Assembly: GCA_946184715.1 (NCBI GenBank)
Contig: CAMHGU010000124.1
Location: 1-6,731, forward strand
Reading direction: 5' to 3'
Length of the DNA: 6,731 nt
Source: an uncultured bacterium
GTDB taxonomy: Bacteria; Bacteroidota; Bacteroidia; Bacteroidales; Muribaculaceae
The position numbers and the translations under genes are program-made. Shown here in pieces: positions 6,640 to 6,731 of this stretch. The notes under the pieces are model-generated. The model was not told where the DNA came from. It saw only the letters and a list, made by a program, of their open reading frames with translations, and searched no databases. How positions within the stretch are numbered: position 1 is the stretch's first letter; the number at the start of each line of letters is the position of its first letter.

Positions 6640-6657
6640 TGATTAAACTCTACAGAC

Positions 6658-6731
6658 TTAAAGGACTAAGGGATTTGGATGCGCTGCGGCAAGGTCGCTG
6701 TAATGCTTCTGCGTAATCAGCGAGAAATCAT
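6658..6731 (-). CDS. Possible C-terminal end of a minus-strand gene, running off the right edge
   Basis: On the minus strand one frame is open from the window edge to a TAA at 6658-6660, giving 23 residues that read DFSLITQKHYSDLAAAHPNP and then LVL. Codon use (many G/C third positions) resembles the neighbouring genes, and the GC content drops sharply just after the stop, as expected at a gene end. It is too short to identify and could be a chance open frame. If real, the upstream gene is on the same strand and ends 137 bp before the operon's first ATG. Confidence 0.35.
   Translation of the reverse strand, partial: DFSLITQKHYSDLAAAHPNPLVL

Noticed and set aside
6657..6670. CTTA...TAAG inverted repeat near the right-edge stop codon as a terminator
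   Set aside because: The stem is only 4 bp with no G/C-rich core and no following T-tract.

Overview
The window looks like a chromosomal segment of a fairly GC-rich gut-type Bacteroidales, with Muribaculaceae as the best guess. This rests on several signs: a Bacteroidetes-type promoter (TTTG, 19 nt, TATCTTTA) instead of -35/-10 boxes; poor Shine-Dalgarno sequences; C-terminal tails of the type IX secretion kind on two proteins; a SusE/SusF-like module; and a DUF6624-type protein. The family-level guess is inference from composition and gene families, not from a marker gene.

Layout. At the left edge a plus-strand gene, open to the window edge, encodes a TPR-like segment followed by a DUF6624-type domain and ends at 836. 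It converges on a minus-strand cluster, and a perfect 11-bp inverted repeat (847-886) sits in the 81-bp gap. Everything from 918 to 6520 is minus-strand and read right to left: a PstS-like periplasmic-binding-fold lipoprotein (5555-6520), a large subtilisin-family peptidase with a sorting tail (3444-5558), a two-transmembrane protein of unknown function (2473-3432), and a secreted GH53 endo-beta-1,4-galactanase with an added C-terminal module (918-2420). The first two genes overlap by 4 bp, the next gap is 11 bp and the last is 52 bp. One strong promoter lies just upstream of the lipoprotein gene, so the four genes probably form one transcription unit. To its right are five C-tracts (G-tracts on the transcribed-sense minus strand), then the possible last 23 codons of another minus-strand gene running off the right edge.

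How the genes fit together. Three of the four operon products appear to be envelope or secreted proteins: a lipoprotein with a solute-binding fold, a cell-surface or secreted serine peptidase, and a galactan-degrading enzyme. The fourth is a membrane protein. There is no SusC/SusD pair beside the galactanase and no pstCAB beside the PstS-like gene, so neither belongs to its usual visible context. No RNA gene, CRISPR array, insertion sequence or phage gene was seen.
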